NCBI RefSeq assembly: GCF_001949145.1
Contig: NW_019091655.1
Location: forward strand, 93,464-157,463
DNA length: 64,000 nucleotides
Direction: 5' to 3'
Source: Acanthaster planci
Taxonomy: Eukaryota; Echinodermata; Asteroidea; Valvatida; Acanthasteridae
Numbering within the stretch: position 1 is the stretch's first letter; each line of letters opens with the position of its first letter. Below are positions 1-11,700 of the stretch, in pieces. The notes under the pieces are model-generated. The model did not search any database, was not told the DNA's origin, and was given only the letters and a program-made list of their open reading frames with translations. The translations under genes were made by a program, and so were the position numbers.

Positions 1-540
1 ATCAACAGGTGACGGACCTTGGCTGGGATTATCCTGACATGGCTGGTGCCCTTGGCTGTCGTGATTTTCCCGGCTTTGAGTGGCATCATGGAAATCAATT
101 TTAATCCTAATTCTTCACTCTGCACATGGATCCTGACTGGTTCTGTTGATGTGTTCAGCTTCATTGCCTTTGCTACATGTTTTCCACTTCAGGTGTCCCT
201 CTTACTCTGGGGTCACATCAACATCTTTTATAATGTCTTCACCCACAGCAAGCGAATCCGACGTGACAGCAACCTCCAGATACAAGTGACCAAGAATCTC
301 GCGCTTGTCATGTGTTCCTTCATGCTGTGTATGATTCCTACACTGCCAAGGCTGCTGCTTTTTTGTTCTCTGCCTGTGTGGTTTCATTCCACATCTTTTG
401 CAATTTTTCTGGCTAAGAGTTATATTAATCCGTTCATCTATGCAGCCAGGCGTTCCAACTTCAGAGTCGTGTTTTGCTGCATAATCCGTGGGAAATGGAA
501 AGACATACCAGAGAGGGTTTCTCGTCAATTTTGCATGTGA
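1..540 (+). pseudogene. Class A GPCR, C-terminal part (TM4-TM7), melatonin-receptor-like, in-frame TGA
   Basis: This is a plasma-membrane seven-helix receptor of the rhodopsin class, seen only from the second intracellular loop to the C-terminus. From base 19, TM4 (LAGIILTWLVPL) is followed by an extracellular loop with the conserved Cys (SSLCTW). TM5 follows, then a basic third loop (HSKRIRR), TM6, and TM7 with the NPxxY motif as NPFIY. The usual TM6 CWxP motif reads CMIP here. After NPFIY the tail is short (about 32 residues), ending in TGA at 538-540. The run is intronless. ECL2 and the TM7 end resemble the melatonin/orphan receptor group expanded in invertebrate deuterostomes, but I cannot name the ligand. 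The same frame upstream reads ATC AAC AGG TGA CGG, a stop at 10-12, so this is either a pseudogene or a sequencing error. The 5' part lies outside the window. Confidence 0.75.
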
Positions 541-710
541 TCCTTAAATTCTTGGGGGGAACTTCAATAACATTTTGGATTGATTGATTGTGTCTTGTGA
601 AAAGACAGTGGTCAAACTTCTACAGGTGCAAGGCTGGAGAACATATAAAGCATTTTAATGTGGTTGAAGTTCCAATGCTTAGAGTAAATGGCGTGTTGCT
701 AACCAGAATG

Positions 711-933
711 AAGCCTCTCCTAGGTATGAGCCTCGAGCTGGGTCAGGAGATGGCACCATGTTCCTAGCAAAGCGGGCGCCTTTGGTATGAATCACTTTTT
801 GCTGGTTTGCAAATATGAAATGCGTGCATTAGGGTCACTTCGCTACCAGCAAAATGAATAGGCCTACTCCCTACCAACCTGGCTCTTTTCAACCAATGAG
901 GAGGTTCTTCGGCTCAAGGCAGATAAAGTCAAG
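711..933 (-). repeat. Interspersed ~200-bp repeat, copy A (inverted)
   Basis: Read on the minus strand it matches the copies near 8567, 21767 and 27601. It runs from a CTTGAGC...CCTCATTGGTTG head, through AAAAGAGCCAGGTTGGT and TTCATTTTG, ATGCACGCATTT, GCAAACCAG and ACCAAAGG, to a CCAGCTCGAGGCTCAT-like tail. It has no coding capacity. It is probably a SINE or MITE. Confidence 0.75.
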
Positions 934-2029
934 GAAAAATGAACAAAGAAATGTATTTTTCTCAAAGGGGTGGGCTGGGCAAACTACTCTTCCTTGAGTG
1001 TACAGTTTAAAGCCTTTTCAGGTGTAGTTGTGCTAACAATGAGCAAGGTTATCTTTTTTTTTTTTTACAAATCTACGGTTAAGAGTCTATTCTCTGACTT
1101 CAGTTATGTGTACATGTATTTGCCAAACAGCTGGTGATTATGTATTGTGACATTGGCCATGTTTGATGTGTGGACTTCATCAAGATACATAAAAATTAAT
1201 GAAGTGTATTTATGCTGTTCCCGTTATCTTGTTGTTTATTTCTTGTATATATTTTTGATGATTTGTGTTAGTGTTCATTTTGACATATTTTAACAAACAA
1301 CCTTTTAGATGGTGATTACCAAATCTTTTCACATTAGTGCTTTTCAATATGTTTTCCTTTGAATCCTATTTCAGCTGTACAGTAATTGTAGATTTAGAAA
1401 AAAAATCCTCACCAAATCCCTGGTATCTGTGGTCCATTAGAAATCTAGTTGGCTGTAGATTTGTAAAAATAATTTCTAAACAAGTGTTGCATCGTAGAAA
1501 TGGTATAATAAACTCTAGCCTAGAAAGCAGGCATGAGTCAGTGCCCAGTCATTGATGCTTTACCGGGGGCTTCATACTCCCTGAAAGTTTCCACGTGTCA
1601 TTGTTTTCCAGCAAGGTGGAGGATTTTAATAAGAAGATTTTCAGTCTTAATGCCCAAGGAGTTTGACAGTCCCCAACCAGACTACATGATAAATCCACTC
1701 ACTGATAGATTGTTTTTTGTTGGTTGGAGCTCAGTAGTGGTATCCAATCATATGTCAGTTACTGCATTCAGAGGCCCACGTACATGTATGTCACTAGTTG
1801 AGGGTTGGCGATTTTGGACAGTGACCAAGGAGGCCCCGTCATGTCGTACCCAGTCAAGACATGTTTGTGTATGTGGACTTGACTACATGGGCAGAGGTCG
1901 GAATCCATGATGCCCCATCTTTTCATGTTGGCTGATCTACCGATACATCAGCTGCATGTTCAGAGTAAAGAGTATTTTAAAGAGGGACGATACATAGATG
2001 TACAGACTTTCCGAAGGCCTGTACTTTGC

Positions 2030-2290
2030 ATTGTCTTTGGCTCTGGGTCCTGGATTGTAACAAGTCTGGGGCTTGTTGGCACAGAATTATGCCTCAGGGT
2101 CTTTGGTTTTGGGGTGTTTTTTTCCTGCGTTTGAACTTCGGTTTTTGGCCTTGATAATTGTTGGTCTTGGGTTTTGATTGTTATTTTTTTTGTCAAATTT
2201 GCTATCAGTTTCTAATCTTTCTGGTCTCTGGTCTTTTGTTGTTTTGAGTCCTTGGTTTTTGATCTTTATCTTTTTTAAAATTTTTATTTG
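2030..2290 (+). repeat. Degenerate T/G-rich simple tract
   Basis: Variants of TTTGGTCTTGG and GGTTTTTGG recur many times with strong strand asymmetry (T and G on the plus strand, few C or A). The unit is too degenerate to give an exact period. It is most likely an old minisatellite. Confidence 0.5.
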
Positions 2291-5200
2291 GATGAAAAGA
2301 TGAATAAAGTTTTATTACATTTTCAGGAAGCATTAAGTTGTACATTTTTAATGCTATGATAGGGTTTATAGTTGTGTTATTTCACTACCAACGATATGTG
2401 CATGTTGCTTACGTTGTAACAAACTCCTTTTGTCATTTTGTTGGAAATTGGTTATTCATACTGTAGGAACAAAACCTCAAACCAGAAATTAACAGAAATG
2501 TCCTTGGTGTGTTTTAAACAAGTAATGCTAACTTTTATATCACTGACACATTTTCACAAATGACACATTTTCAGACTTTAATTTGATACTTTCTACACGA
2601 TTATTTTGTCATTTTCCTTAGATTATAATATGTAAATTCGTTGTGATGAAGTTTCCGTTCTTTAGTCCTGGTCATTTGACTGTGACGCTGTTAATCGTTA
2701 TCAGGAATGACAGCGCCTATTGGCAGGATTCTCTCAATATTTAAATGATCCCTTGTCAATAAAACAGTCTCAGTACTGAATCTTGTGGTTGCATTTTATC
2801 TCACTGATATGTTGTTTGAAGAGAACTGTAATAAAGTTGGTTCTGATTCGACCATTTGAGCTTTTGTCTGTGTAAGTCATTCAGCCCCCATTGGTTAATA
2901 GTGTTTGAGCTGTGAATAAAGTCACACCACACAAGCATCAATGATGCCCTGCAGACAGTGTCTACAACTTATTGTTGGTCATGCAACTGGGCATGATATT
3001 CCTCTCTCATTGGTCGCATTAGGGCAGTCTGTTCTTGACACGGGTATCTTGTTCTCGCAAACGGCGGGAACACGACTCAAGAACACTGTTCTCAGAACAG
3101 GATCACACACCACCTCCTCGTCAGGGTTTTACAGGAACACACGGAAAAACTTGTGAGATTTTGATTTTTGAACAGCTGCAAAAAGTGGAGAGGTGGCTTC
3201 CAAAGCCATAGACCATGTAGACAATGGGAAGTTTTGCAACATTAACATTAATTATTTTCCCAAACACAGAAATGAATGTTCCTGTTTATGTGGAAAAGAA
3301 TTCAACCCATCTAAACCTTAACTTTCGAATAACGTACATGGACGCCGCCATGTTGCATGTTGTTTGTTTCTTCCCGGCATTCGAGCGGCCAACCCACAAA
3401 CAACAAATCGAACTGTTTGTGAGCATACGGGAACAAGCCGCCCGAACTCAGCTATTGCTCTTCGACAAGAACAGCCAACCCACAGAATCGTACCATTGAG
3501 GTGGCGCACTGATAGAAACCTATTAACACCGACTCTCTAATTACCTGAGGGTGGTTGGCACCGGCTTGAATCAGCTACACCAATCCATTCTAAATGCCGA
3601 ACAGTGGAAACGAAGAATGAACACACTATGACATGTAGTCACTGAGCAATGCCTTTGCGCAGTTTATGCACAGACGCCACTGCATGAACGTCTGCTTTGA
3701 AGAGAAACCACGACGACGCCTGTCCAGCTTGCAGCAGCCTACTCAGGGGCATACTGCATGCAGGTACACACTCAATCCATCCCAGATACATGTAAATGCC
3801 AGGCCCAGACCCAACCCTAAAATGTAGGCCAGTCAATATGAAAAGGCAAACTAAATGAAACGTGTCCTCTTCAACAATTCATTTCAAGTATGAACGGGAG
3901 ACCTTGAGTCACTTAGGGGCGCGGCAAATACACTCGTCCTTTTCATCAGTTCAGAGTAGGCGTGCATATAGTTCTGAGCGTACCCAATGCTGTTAAAAAA
4001 AGGGCTGTTATATTTGTATCTGCTGGCCCCAGCATCTCAATAGTCTCCCATTCCCCTCTTCCCCATTTCCATGCTTTTCGTGGAGAAATTTGTTCAAGAT
4101 ATGAACAAGGGAATCACTTTGTCTGGAGACTGATTTGACAGTGGAAGGTTAAAGGTCTAATCGTATCCGGCACGGGAGTAACAGGCTGGTGGGCTCATGC
4201 ACGCAACTGACACGTGAAAATCATACGTGCCAACATACACTGGTTGCACGCTCATTGGCAAGCATGCATAAACCTGTACGCTCAACCTGTGAGTTCCCAC
4301 CAAAGGCCCTTCATTCCATTCAAAAAACATGCCCTCCATTGTTTCCCACTTCGAGCAGATTGCTGTAAAATCCCAACCATGTGAGCTTTTTTTTTTCTCT
4401 AATCCTTGCTACACCTCTGTCTTTGGCTCCATCTTGAGGGTTAATGAAGTGTTGCTTGTTGAGAGGACTGTTGCTGAAGACTTGGTGATCATCAAATAAA
4501 TGAATGTGTAATTAAAGATCAAACACTGTGCCTAACACAAATCCATGTTTTCAAAAGCTTTGATTTAAGCCATCAGTTAGGTGCATCATATGATAATGCA
4601 CCCTGAAGAAACTGTCCTCCCCACTGTTGAGTCATATGAGCCCATTGTTTTCTGTCCATTATAAGGCCAAGAATAGAAGGCGAAGTGTTGCCCTAACATG
4701 AAACAATTCTGGAGGGTTGGTCATTTTCGGATTTGGCTTGGTGGGGGAGGGGGCTGTTGGTCAACTCAGCTCATTCTTCTAAAATGAAATCCATGAACGG
4801 CATATTTGCTGTTCAGTACTTCATTTAGAACAATAACCTCTTGTTTTCAATATAGCAATGTTTGTAAAATTGAACTACATGAATGAGGCAAAAAATTTTC
4901 TTGAAACTGGTTTAGTTGCTGAGAGTGTTTGGCAGGACCCTTGGAGCAGTAATTTTGAACAAAACAACCGTTACTACTACTGCTTTATACATCACAAACT
5001 GAGGACTTTGCCTTGTTACGTAATGAAGTACCTGCATCACAGGATATTCCATCCATGTTGACTATTTCCACTACAGATGCATGCAATTAAGCAGCATTAC
5101 TCGTCATTGGGGTATTTAGTGAACTTCAAAGGAAATTGGGTTATTGCCGATGATTGAGTCATGAATGTGAAAAGTTTGAATGTGTTTGATTTTCTAGTCA

Positions 5201-5689
5201 ACGTGTCCAATTTCTCCAAGCAAACAAAGGAACTTTGTGATTGTGGCATTTGGTTACTGCAGTGTGCACTCCAGCTGTACCATATAGATAATGATTGTAC
5301 TTGGCAAGGACATCCCTTTGGTGGGAACTCACTTCATGCATGTAGAGGTTTATTTGTTGTCTTTGACTAAGTCCATGCTGAGTATATGCCAACCTTACAA
5401 ACCTAGTGTGGACCCATGAACAAAAGAGGTCCTCATAATGCAGGTTGTGTGAACCTTGTGTGGACCAAGCCAGTCTCCTCAACGACATGAGAGGAAAAGA
5501 AATGCCCACACCAGCTGTGTAATGTAAATGTGGGCATCATGCATGTGATTAAACCAGGTTGGAAAATGTCCCACCAACTTGTCTTGTCTTTGCCAGCGCG
5601 TCAAACCAGACAGAATTGTTCAGGCATAAATTATCCTCCTCGCCCGACTCGTCCACATTTAAGGAAAAATCTCTCTGCTTTATTTTCAG

Positions 5690-5779
5690 ATTCTCAGTCT
5701 GGTGTGTCATGTCTGTGTTTACTCCCTTCTGACCTTGGTATTGACTCTGTTTCAAGAGGACACGCTTGGTGGACGAGAC
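5690..5779 (+). CDS. NUP188: NUP188 exon 1 of the visible set (residues 1-30)
   Basis: Acceptor TATTTTCAG and donor GTAAGT. It reads CHVCVYSLLTLVLTLF, matching the human CMCVYGLLSFVLTSLE helix. Both ends are phase 0. The preceding exon was not found anywhere in 541-5689. Confidence 0.85.
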
Positions 5780-8700
5780 GTAAGTACGCATTTGAAAAAA
5801 CGACTTGCGCCAAGACAATCACCCTCACTGTCCTCAGTACTAATGGTCACCAATGACAGTGATAAACACAATGTATTATCTTTGACAACTTATTTAACCA
5901 TTTCTTGCCGGAGGATGTGTTGACACAGTCCTGGCCATGGCTATACATTAAAAAGATATTCCCTGTTTGAAATTTGAAATTTGTGGCCAAATGTGATGCT
6001 GTTCATGAGGGCTTAAATGGACAATTACATATGCTAATTTTTAATCTTGCTGTTTTGTGTAATGCTTTCTTAAAAACAGTTTGAGTTAAATTTGTATCTC
6101 GGTATTTGTTCACCTTTTACCGAATTTGAAGATAAATGGTTTTATATGTACACACTCTTGCCGGCCCTGCTTTGAGGGAGTAATTTTTGTAAAAAAATAT
6201 AGGACTGAGTTATTAGGACAGAGATGTATTCCCATAATAACTTTAGTTTACTTATGCTTGGAATATACTTATGCATGGAATTATCTTTGTTCGTGCGAGT
6301 GCGTGGTTTCGTTTTGTTTCCTTTTTTCAGTCTGGTGGGTGGGTCAGTCATTGGGTTCTTTTTTTGTCATTTCATTTCTTCCCATGCACAGGAATTGATA
6401 CATCTTGCATGTCAGCTTCTTAAGCAACCTCAACTATGCATGGAGTTTTGGGATAGCGTAAGTTGACCTAAGTGTGGCAAGAATGTGCGAGGAAGCAATT
6501 AGTAAATCAAACCTGATAATCATGGCAGTCTCTGTTAGAAAGCTTATGTTACTGATGAGGCGGAAAAAGTTTTCAGATGTGGAACTCTCTCATGAAAACA
6601 GGTTTGCAACCAAGTCGTCACTCACCACTCATGAGTTATTCAGTCTCAAGTCAAATCAAAACCTCTCAAATGATGTGCAAGAAAGGCATCTCACTGTCGT
6701 CGGGACTTGAGACACGTTGTTATCAATTCACCCGTTACTCTTGAGTGAAGTATCCATGATTTTCAGCCATCAAGAATTTCTGTAATTCAACAATTTTTGG
6801 ATCAAATATGATGATACAAATCAGAATCATCATATTTGATTGAAAGCTTAGGAGTCCTTGAAATGTAATTGTAAAGCCTGGTTGAACTTATTTTAACCAT
6901 AGTTCATAGGCATGTGCACAGTGCATGAGAACGTACACCAGAGATGATTATAATAACAAAGCTTTCGAATTGAACATGTAAAGGATATACTCATAATGGA
7001 CACGTTTATATGTATTCTAAATTAAAAAAAATTTTCACGGGACAAGTCACATGGGGGAGGGGTGTCGGATTATCACCCAGGCTGTGAGACTGTCCAAATG
7101 ACCCTGGCATTTTGGGGTTTATATACGGTAAAAGATAGTTGGATTTCCTTAAGTGCCCCATGTCACATTGGGCCATTCAAGAATAAATTCTTGTCCCATT
7201 TTCTCAACTCCCTAACTTTTGTAGGATGTAGAGGGTGGCATATTCTCTCTCCTTCGGTCCTCCACTAACAGCTTCCCGCTGGACTTCAATCCGTTACTTC
7301 AACTCCTGACCCCACTGACAAGCGAGGGCAGCAGACAGGTAACGAGAAGAAACTCGGTATCATAGAAAAGATAGAATCATGGTTTTTGCGTTTTGTTGCT
7401 AGTCAGGGAGAGAGGGAATTGTGTGAGAGACTTTCTTTGGTTAAAACCAAAATAATTTTAAGCATCGCAATTGAGCAAACCCTCAGGATTTTGACTTGAT
7501 TGGTATATTGCCATCCCATACTTCTGTGACATTCAGGGTTGTGCCAACCTGTGCACAAAGTACCTTCATTTCTTCACTGTGTGGATTTCTTATGTTCACA
7601 TGTCCACACAAAGTCTAAAAAGCCTTTGAACACCCCCAAAAGGAACTTTTTTGTAACATACATTGTAATGTTTAAACATCAACACATCAAGTTGGTCTTA
7701 ATGTTCTGAAACTCTGTGGTTGGCTGCTTGGGATCTGACAGCATATCCCAAGGGCTGTGCAGCATTTGCGCTAACGCTTATTGCCCAAACCAGGATTGAA
7801 GCCTAAACTTGGTATAAATATTTGGATCCCAAGCAAACTCAACATGTACGTTTTTGGCTGTTAAACCCAGCAGTCTAAGATTGTGGTCCAGACCAGCATT
7901 GTCAAGTCCTTCGAAAGACCGTGCAAGTCCATCACAAGTCCCCCGGTCTCAAGGCAAGTCTCAAGCCGGTCAAATGGACTGTGACAAAAGTGTGCCTTTG
8001 TCGTTGTTCACCTGGAAATTTGTTGACTGGACTTGTAAAGAGACTTGTTACTGGCTAGACTGTGAAACTAATCTAACCTTGACTTAACACTGCTTCTCAT
8101 CATGCCCTAATCATGTTATTTTTTTACCCCTAGGTGTTTGCTTTCGTGGAACATCTCCCGTCCTTCACGGAGCCCTTGGACAATAACCGGTCAATGGACC
8201 TGCAGAGCACCAATCAGAAAGGAGTCTGGAAGTTGATGCAGGACAAGGTGGTCCTGCCAGCAGGTACAAAAGGAACCTAGACTTTCCACAGCATATCTCA
8301 AACTCCCTGAGCATTCTTTTGCTAGGAACCTTTCTGAAGCTGCCAAGATCAACCGCCTTGCAGGAATCAAAAGGGATATTATAATGAACTCCCATTAAGT
8401 CAAATCTCAGGGTAATAGTTTGAGAAATAAAGGTATCTGGATTTTGGGTGAGGCAACATTCCTTAATTTTCTCTCTGTTCAAGTAACACCTACATCTGCA
8501 GTGTTTCCACTGCAACTTGCTCCACTCTCATGGACTGTCCAAAGGGACGCATTTTTCTTGTTTTTATCCGTCTTGAGTAGAAGCACCCCCTCATTAGTTG
8601 AAAAGAGCCATATTGGTAGGGAGTGTTCATTTTGTTGCTAGTGATGTGACGGTAACGTGTGCATTTGACAGTCATTTGCAAACTAGTGAAGTGTAGTTCC

Positions 8701-11700
8701 AACCAAAGGAGCCTCTGTTGATTGGAAAATTGCCCCATCTCTTTGGTCCAGCTCAGGGTTCATTGATTCTGATGGTGTATTTTTCTAGTTGGAATTAAGA
8801 TTTTATATCATTTTCTAAAAGTGCCTGCTGTCGTTAATACAACAATTAAGTCAAATTGTGTGTAGCAAATCTCTATACTTCATGCCATTTTGCACCTTAG
8901 CATGAGCAGAGGGATACAGTCCAGAATGCTTGGTTTTTATACCTTGCAAATTAACTTACAGTCAACTGTAAGTTACCAGTCAAACCATACCTAAATTAAT
9001 GTGAGCATATTTTAATGTAGAGCTTTTGCCATCGTACCTCCCTCTTTTATTTCAATTCCTAATTCTTTCATTGTCTGAAGGTGATCATTGTCGAGCTTTT
9101 ATCATGCCAGCTGGTTCACTGGGTGTCCAGTTTCAGAGGGGCAGGGGTGAGTATCGGTCAGAAAACAATTACCCTTTCCTCATGGAAATCTATGTAAAGT
9201 GAGTTTGTTCCCTCCAAGGAAAGTACGGATTTGCCATATTAACTTAGCTTTGGCTTAAAATAATGCACGTCTCTATGGGAACTGGCTGCAGCCACTACCA
9301 TTGACTTGTGTATAATTTCAGACAGTTGTTAAGTAATTTTTGAACATGGTTGAACTCTCCAAATTTTGCAGGCATCAAAGTTGAGTTTACTCAAAGATTG
9401 TTTCTTGTGATTCAGACAAACTTCGAATCATGACTAGTTACTCTCACATGGCTGAGAACTTAATGCAGATCCCAGACTCAGATATGAAATAAGCATCTTG
9501 ATGCATGTGCATCAGGACTTACTTGAAACTCAGCACTCAGTATTGATAGAAGTAACTCTTGAGCTAATAAATGTTGAACCAAGTGATTGAAGATTGACAC
9601 TCACACTTCCATCAGTTGACTCAAACATGGACACAGACTTAAATCATGGGAATCAAGTCTCTGATTCAGACTTGAGCTCAGTTACTCAAAGCTGTTACCC
9701 ATATCTTCTGGCTCATAGTTGAATCAAGTAACTCAAATGCATGCTACAGCAAAAGGACAGAAACCCATCATTGTCTCAAAGATTGTGCCATTTTGTGCAC
9801 TTTTTGGAAGGATTTGGATATCCATCTTCATTAGTAGAGTGATATTATTTTGTGTTTCCTTGCATTCTGCAGCTTTTTTAATTCATCAGAGTTCTGAACC
9901 AGACAGCCTTCGTCAGCATTGTTTATCCCTCACAATTATGTTTGTTTCCCCCTGCATTCTGCAGTCGACCTGATCCGTTGGAATTTTGATTTCAGTGGCT
10001 GGCAGTTATTCCAATGTCTGATTGACTGGCTATTGGTCAGAATTAGACAGGGCAACATACCATCAGGTCAGTCCCTTCACTGCAGACAGCTCCAGGTTTC
10101 TCAAACTTTGAAGGGTCAATGCAAGTTTTTAAATCCCAGTACAACCCTTGAAAATGAACTAGACATTGTTCTTGTGCCTTTCTTTTTTAGTTTTCTGCCG
10201 ATGAGTATTTCCATATTTGTGAGAAAAACTATGATGTCATCCTTGGAAGACACCCCCAAAAAGCTACTAGAAGCTTTGATATTGTGCTGGCATGAATTGC
10301 CTTTCCTCAGTGATTCATTGTTGTGCTTTGTGTATGGTAATAGAACTCTGTCTCAGAACTGTTTTCAATGAGCAAATTCTTGCTCCATAAATAAGTTAGA
10401 AAACCCTATAGACCAATCCGTTTAAACGCCGTCACTGCGGTGGCGCCGCTCTCACACGCACATTCTTCAGCTTGACGCGCGCGCGTACATTTGGTAAATC
10501 ACGACACCCTATTGGTCAAAGAGGCATGTAACACGCGTGTACCCCATGTCCACGAGCGTTGTGCCACCACAGTAATGGCTTCTAATTCTGTTGGTCGAAT
10601 TACACTATAGAACAAGCATCGCCTTCCTGATTGACATCACAGCAACAGTACCTTCAGTGTTGTGGCAAACGACGATTTGAAATCTTTGAAAACAAGTGCA
10701 CTTTTCAATGCATCCTTCCCAAAAGGGATGCCAAATACATGGAGTTTCCAGAAAGTAGCACAAAACTTGTGTAAATGAAATTTATCGCTTGAACCTTTCA
10801 AGTTGTCACTTGTTGTGTGCGCTGTTCTTATTGGCAACTGTTGTGGAACTTCATGTGTGTAACCAATGATCACATGCTGGAGGGATGACCTCCCATGCAG
10901 CAGTTAACCATAGTATTGTTATACTCTGCACAGAAGGGAGAATATATGATGTGAAGAGGTAGGAACTTTTCCTCGGATAAAAGCTGCTTTCATTGTTTTT
11001 AACCTCACTCTCATGCTATCGAAAACTGAAAAACACAGAATAGAGTCTTGTAAGGATTGGAATTTCCTCGGTTTGGGGGGGTCAAAGTCCAAGCTGCATG
11101 CCAGTGTAACTGTGTTGCATTGGCCAGTTTGTGCTCCAGGGAAATTTGAAAATGAAGCGAATTTGATGTCACAGAGCATTTGCAGACAGGAAAGGGTTCA
11201 ACGTTTGCAAAGTCATAGCATGAATCTTTGAACCTACATCTCATCGCTGCATTTGTGCCAAGTGGGAACCAGCCTTAAGGCAGTGTATTTGAGGTAGCAA
11301 GCGTTAATCATCGGGTGCTGGATGCATGGCTATTCTTCTCCAGTAAAATCACCGACTCCAGTACCCAATATCTCACTGTAATTTGTACCATTTCAAACGT
11401 CGGAAGATCTGTCAAAGCTCCCGATGAATTTTCTGTGAAACCTATTCCTCTTTTTCCTAGGTGTCCAAGTCAGCCAAGCTGAGGCCATCATTGACCTTGT
11501 GACCCACACTCTGGATGCTGATTGGTCGCTGTTCCCTGAGCTTCAGCTAATCACAGACTACCTCTATCAATTGATATCAAGGTAAACCATGAGTAGATAT
11601 TTACGGTGTTATGCCATGAATCCTGATGTTCATTCATCCATGTCTTCAGTCTAGAGATTTTCAAAACCCAGTGTGTTAAGGCACTGCTAAGCACACAATG

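Larger units (their letters stand above)
541..5689. other. Non-coding stretch between GPCR fragment and first visible NUP188 exon
   Basis: No exon of either neighbour was recognised here. The stretch holds one inverted copy of the ~200-bp interspersed repeat (711-933), a T/G-rich degenerate tract (about 2030-2290) and weaker traces of the same repeat family near 4284-4337 and 5310-5345. Possible polyadenylation signals AATAAA occur at 2303 and near 2760, but either could be chance. Two ORFs of 91 and 125 codons show no domain and have intron-like composition. Confidence 0.6.

Noticed and set aside
1533-1910. 125-codon ORF between GPCR and NUP188
   Set aside because: No family resemblance, no splice context, composition like the flanks; not a NUP188 N-terminal exon.
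3224-3499. 91-codon ORF
   Set aside because: Checked as a possible NUP188 or receptor exon; no motif and no acceptor/donor pair.
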